Origin: Clostridiales bacterium oral taxon 876 str. F0540
GTDB lineage: Bacteria; Bacillota; Clostridia; Clostridiales; Clostridiaceae
Length of the DNA stretch: 64,000 nucleotides
NCBI GenBank assembly: GCA_000466585.1
Contig: KE993461.1
Coordinates: forward strand, 46,952 to 110,951
Reading direction: 5' to 3'
Both the position numbers and the translations under genes were made by a program. Positions 61,832 to 64,000 of this stretch are shown here, one piece after another. The notes under the pieces are model-generated. The model was not told the origin of the DNA and searched no databases. It was given only the letters and a program-made list of their open reading frames with translations. Within the stretch, counting starts at the first letter, position 1, and each line of letters begins with the position of its first letter.

Positions 61832-63007
61832 TTATATATATTTTTTAATTTCTTCTGCTTTATCAAGTCTTTCCCATGGAAGATCTACATCAGTTCTTCC
61901 AAAATGTCCATAAGCTGCAGTTTGTCTATATATAGGTCTTCTTAAGTCTAGATCTCTTATAATAGCTGCCGGTCTTAAATCGAAGACTTTATTTATAATT
62001 TCAATTATCTTGTCATCAGAGATTTTACCAGTTCCAAAAGTATCAACTTCTATAGATACAGGCTTTGCAACTCCAATAGCATAAGCTAATTCAATTTCAA
62101 GCTTATCAGCAGCACCGGCAGCTACAAGATTTTTAGCTACCCATCTTGCTGCATAAGCAGCTGATCTGTCAACCTTAGTCGGATCCTTCCCGGAGAATGC
62201 TCCTCCACCATGTCTTCCATATCCTCCATAAGTATCAACAATAATTTTTCTGCCTGTAAGTCCTGAGTCTCCTTGCGGTCCTCCTATAACAAATCTTCCT
62301 GTAGGATTTATTAAGTACTTTGTATTTTCATCAAGAAGTTCTGCAGGAACAACATTCTTAATGACATGTTCAATTAAGTCTCTTTCAATTTCCTCACGAG
62401 TCACTTCTGGATTATGTTGAGTAGAAATAACAATCGTATCTATTCTAACTGGCTTATTATCCTCGTATTCTACTGTAACTTGAGTTTTTCCATCAGGTCT
62501 TAAATATGAAAGAGTTTCATTTTTTCTAACTTCAGAAAGTCTTCTTGAAAGTCTGTGAGCCACAGCAATAGGAAGAGGCATATATTCTGGTGTTTCGTTT
62601 GTAGCAAACCCAAACATCATACCTTGATCTCCAGCCCCTATGGCTTCTATTTTATCCATTTGTCCCTTTTTAGCTTCTAAAGCTTCATCAACTCCCATAG
62701 CTATATCTGTTGATTGCTCATCAATTGATGTAAGAACAGAACAAGTATCGCAGTCGAATCCGTATTTCGCTCTAGTATATCCTATTTCCTCAATAGTTTT
62801 TCTTACAACTTTAGGAATATCTACATAGCAATTAGTTGATATCTCTCCCATAACTAAAACCATACCAGTAGTAACTGCTGTCTCACAGGCTACTCTAGCA
62901 TTTGGATCTTGAGCTAGTATTGCATCCAACACGGAGTCGGAAATTTGGTCGCAAATTTTATCTGGATGTCCTTCAGTAACTGATTCAGATGTGAATAATC
63001 TTCTCAT
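61832..63007 (-). CDS. metK: S-adenosylmethionine synthetase
   Basis: 391 aa, ATG 63007 after GAAAGGAG. Signature motifs FTSESVTEGHPDKICDQISD, GAGDQGMMFGFATNE and GGGAFSGKDPTKVDRSAAYAAR, with catalytic His, Asp and Lys residues intact. Makes SAM from methionine and ATP. Controlled by the SAM riboswitch immediately upstream. Confidence 0.98.
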   Translation of the reverse strand: MRRLFTSESVTEGHPDKICDQISDSVLDAILAQDPNARVACETAVTTGMVLVMGEISTNCYVDIPKVVRKTIEEIGYTRAKYGFDCDTCSVLTSIDEQSTDIAMGVDEALEAKKGQMDKIEAIGAGDQGMMFGFATNETPEYMPLPIAVAHRLSRRLSEVRKNETLSYLRPDGKTQVTVEYEDNKPVRIDTIVISTQHNPEVTREEIERDLIEHVIKNVVPAELLDENTKYLINPTGRFVIGGPQGDSGLTGRKIIVDTYGGYGRHGGGAFSGKDPTKVDRSAAYAARWVAKNLVAAGAADKLEIELAYAIGVAKPVSIEVDTFGTGKISDDKIIEIINKVFDLRPAAIIRDLDLRRPIYRQTAAYGHFGRTDVDLPWERLDKAEEIKKYI

Positions 63008-63052
63008 TTGAAAATCTCCTTTCAGCTATATTACCTTTATTTTTATGTTATG

Positions 63053-63191
63053 CAAAACAAAACCCCTTCCATAAGAAGAGGCACATTAGCGCATCCCTTA
63101 TCTTGCAATTTTGCTGGAATTGGCACCTTAGTATAAAAAACTGGTTGCCGGGCTTCACAGGGCCATGTCCCTCCACCTCTCTTGATAAGAG
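63053..63191 (-). promoter_or_regulatory. SAM-I riboswitch (S box) with terminator
   Basis: Minus strand shows CTCTTATCAAGAGAGGTGGAGGGA, CTGGCCCTGTGAAGCCCGGCAACC-like core (GGCCCTGTGAAGCCCGGCAACC), AAGGTGCCAATTCC and GATAAGG. A CCTCTTC-TTAT-GGAAGGGG hairpin plus TTTTGTTTT (63082-63053) is the terminator. SAM binding should stop metK transcription. Confidence 0.95.
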
Positions 63192-63281
63192 TTCATATTG
63201 AATTTTAATCCTAAGATATAATATCATAGTAATATTTTACTGTCAACAAAATTCTATGTTATCTTTCTTATTTTGATATTT

Positions 63282-63761
63282 TTAATTTATTGTGCTTCCA
63301 TATAATTTTTCATACTTACCAGCTAAATCTATAATTTCTCCATAATCTTTATTAGGCAATCTTTGTTTAAGTAAATTTAGACAGGCTAACAATTCTTTTG
63401 CTGTACTGCTTTCTATATAACTATTTATTTTTTGCTGGTCTATAGAGGAGAGCTTTTTGGAGACGGAAAGTAATCTTTCTTTATCATATTCTGCTAACTT
63501 AATTTTTTTATCAGTACTATCAAGATTATGCTGTCTATTGCTTACAGTAATTTGAGATTGTTGCTGCACCTCATCATATTTAATTTGTGTACTATTACCT
63601 ACATCTTTTATCTTATTTAACACGGTATCTTTTGAACTAACCATCATATTTCCAAACTTGTCCAAACAGGTTACTGCTGGCCTAATACTTATGTCAACAC
63701 TTTGCAGCACATAAACAGTTGTAAAAAATACAACTATAAGAGAACAAATCTTCTTGTACAA
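63282..63761 (-). CDS. Secreted or membrane-anchored small protein, unknown
   Basis: 159 aa from TTG 63761, 7 nt after AAAGGAGG; the in-frame TTG at 63782 is upstream of that site. One N-terminal helix (about 3-19, KICSLIVVFFTTVYVLQS) may be a signal peptide or anchor. The rest is helical and hydrophilic, with a Gln/Asp/Lys-rich middle and SSIDQQKINSYIESSTAKELLACLNLLKQRL near the end. No family recognised. No terminator seen before the SAM riboswitch. Confidence 0.7.
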   Translation of the reverse strand: MYKKICSLIVVFFTTVYVLQSVDISIRPAVTCLDKFGNMMVSSKDTVLNKIKDVGNSTQIKYDEVQQQSQITVSNRQHNLDSTDKKIKLAEYDKERLLSVSKKLSSIDQQKINSYIESSTAKELLACLNLLKQRLPNKDYGEIIDLAGKYEKLYGSTIN

Positions 63762-63986
63762 ACTTAATCCTCCTTTAAGCAAGACTAATAATTAATATTT
63801 TTTATTGTTATCATAAATCGAAATTTTCCATTAACATACCTATCAATTTAGTATCTCCATAATAAATAAATTTTATTCGTTTTTCTTATATTCCAATAAA
63901 ATATCACATATATATTATTGAGAGGTTTATAAATTTCATATGAGTATGAAATTTAGCAGTATAAGCGAGGCAAGGGGGGTATGTTC

Positions 63987-64000
63987 TTGAGCAAAGTAAA
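63987..64000 (+). CDS. Start of a plus-strand gene cut by the window end
   Basis: AAGGGGGG (63972-63979) is followed 7 nt later by TTG AGC AAA GTA; an in-frame ATG at 63981 is too close. Only four codons are visible, so identity is unknown. Confidence 0.45.

Overview
The window is chromosomal DNA from a low-GC, spore-forming Firmicute, most likely a member of Clostridium sensu stricto. The base is very AT-rich, nearly all starts have strong AGGAGG-type ribosome sites, and the gene orders are the conserved clostridial ones: tig-clpP-clpX-lonB-lon-yihA, and metK / recD2-comFA remnant-comF-hpf-secA-prfB. I see no rRNA, IS element, CRISPR array or intact prophage. Species cannot be fixed from the sequence alone.

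Layout. 1-1.2 kb: the 5' end of a eukaryote-like histidyl-tRNA synthetase gene behind a histidine-codon leader peptide and attenuator, then trmB. 1.3-10.5 kb: an M50 site-2 protease, a membrane propeller-like protein paired with a phosphodiester-glycosidase-family protein, a PIN-PhoH ATPase, an autoregulated perR, an orphan solute-binding lipoprotein, a ferritin-like protein and a WYL regulator. 10.6-13.6 kb: a bactofilin, a cluster of small Cys/His-rich membrane proteins and a CPBP protease. 13.6-21.8 kb: the protein quality-control block (GTPase YihA, two Lon proteases, ClpXP, trigger factor). 22-28.6 kb: zinc-ribbon/membrane proteins, a second phosphodiester-glycosidase paralogue, and signal peptidase I. 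28.6-37.7 kb: a membrane MutS-like ATPase, asparagine synthetase, an HD-GYP protein, TsaD, a RusA-like nuclease with a zinc ribbon, and an FAD oxidoreductase. 37.8-44.4 kb: tRNA-Trp, an amino-acid permease, a CDF metal exporter behind a yybP-ykoY (Mn2+) riboswitch, a Spo0E-like peptide, an isolated holin/amidase pair, a CBS-ACT protein, and a ZnuA-like lipoprotein that has lost its metal-binding histidines. 44.6-52.2 kb: tsaE-tsaB-rimI, ribU behind an FMN riboswitch, tex, an M28 peptidase, and prfB with its programmed frameshift. 52.3-63.8 kb: secA, hpf, a raiA-type structured RNA, comF and a degenerate ComFA, recD2, nagA, and metK behind a SAM riboswitch.

Functional links. The tRNA t6A genes tsaE, tsaB and tsaD are all here, at two sites. 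Cis-acting RNA control is dense: his attenuator, yybP-ykoY, FMN, SAM and a prfB frameshift, plus a free-standing raiA-like RNA. The observations most worth following are the complete five-element his attenuator, the independently transcribed raiA-like RNA, the repeat that carries a Shine-Dalgarno sequence to two unrelated genes, the histidine-less ZnuA homologue, the ATPase-dead ComFA and the Cys/His-rich membrane microprotein cluster.
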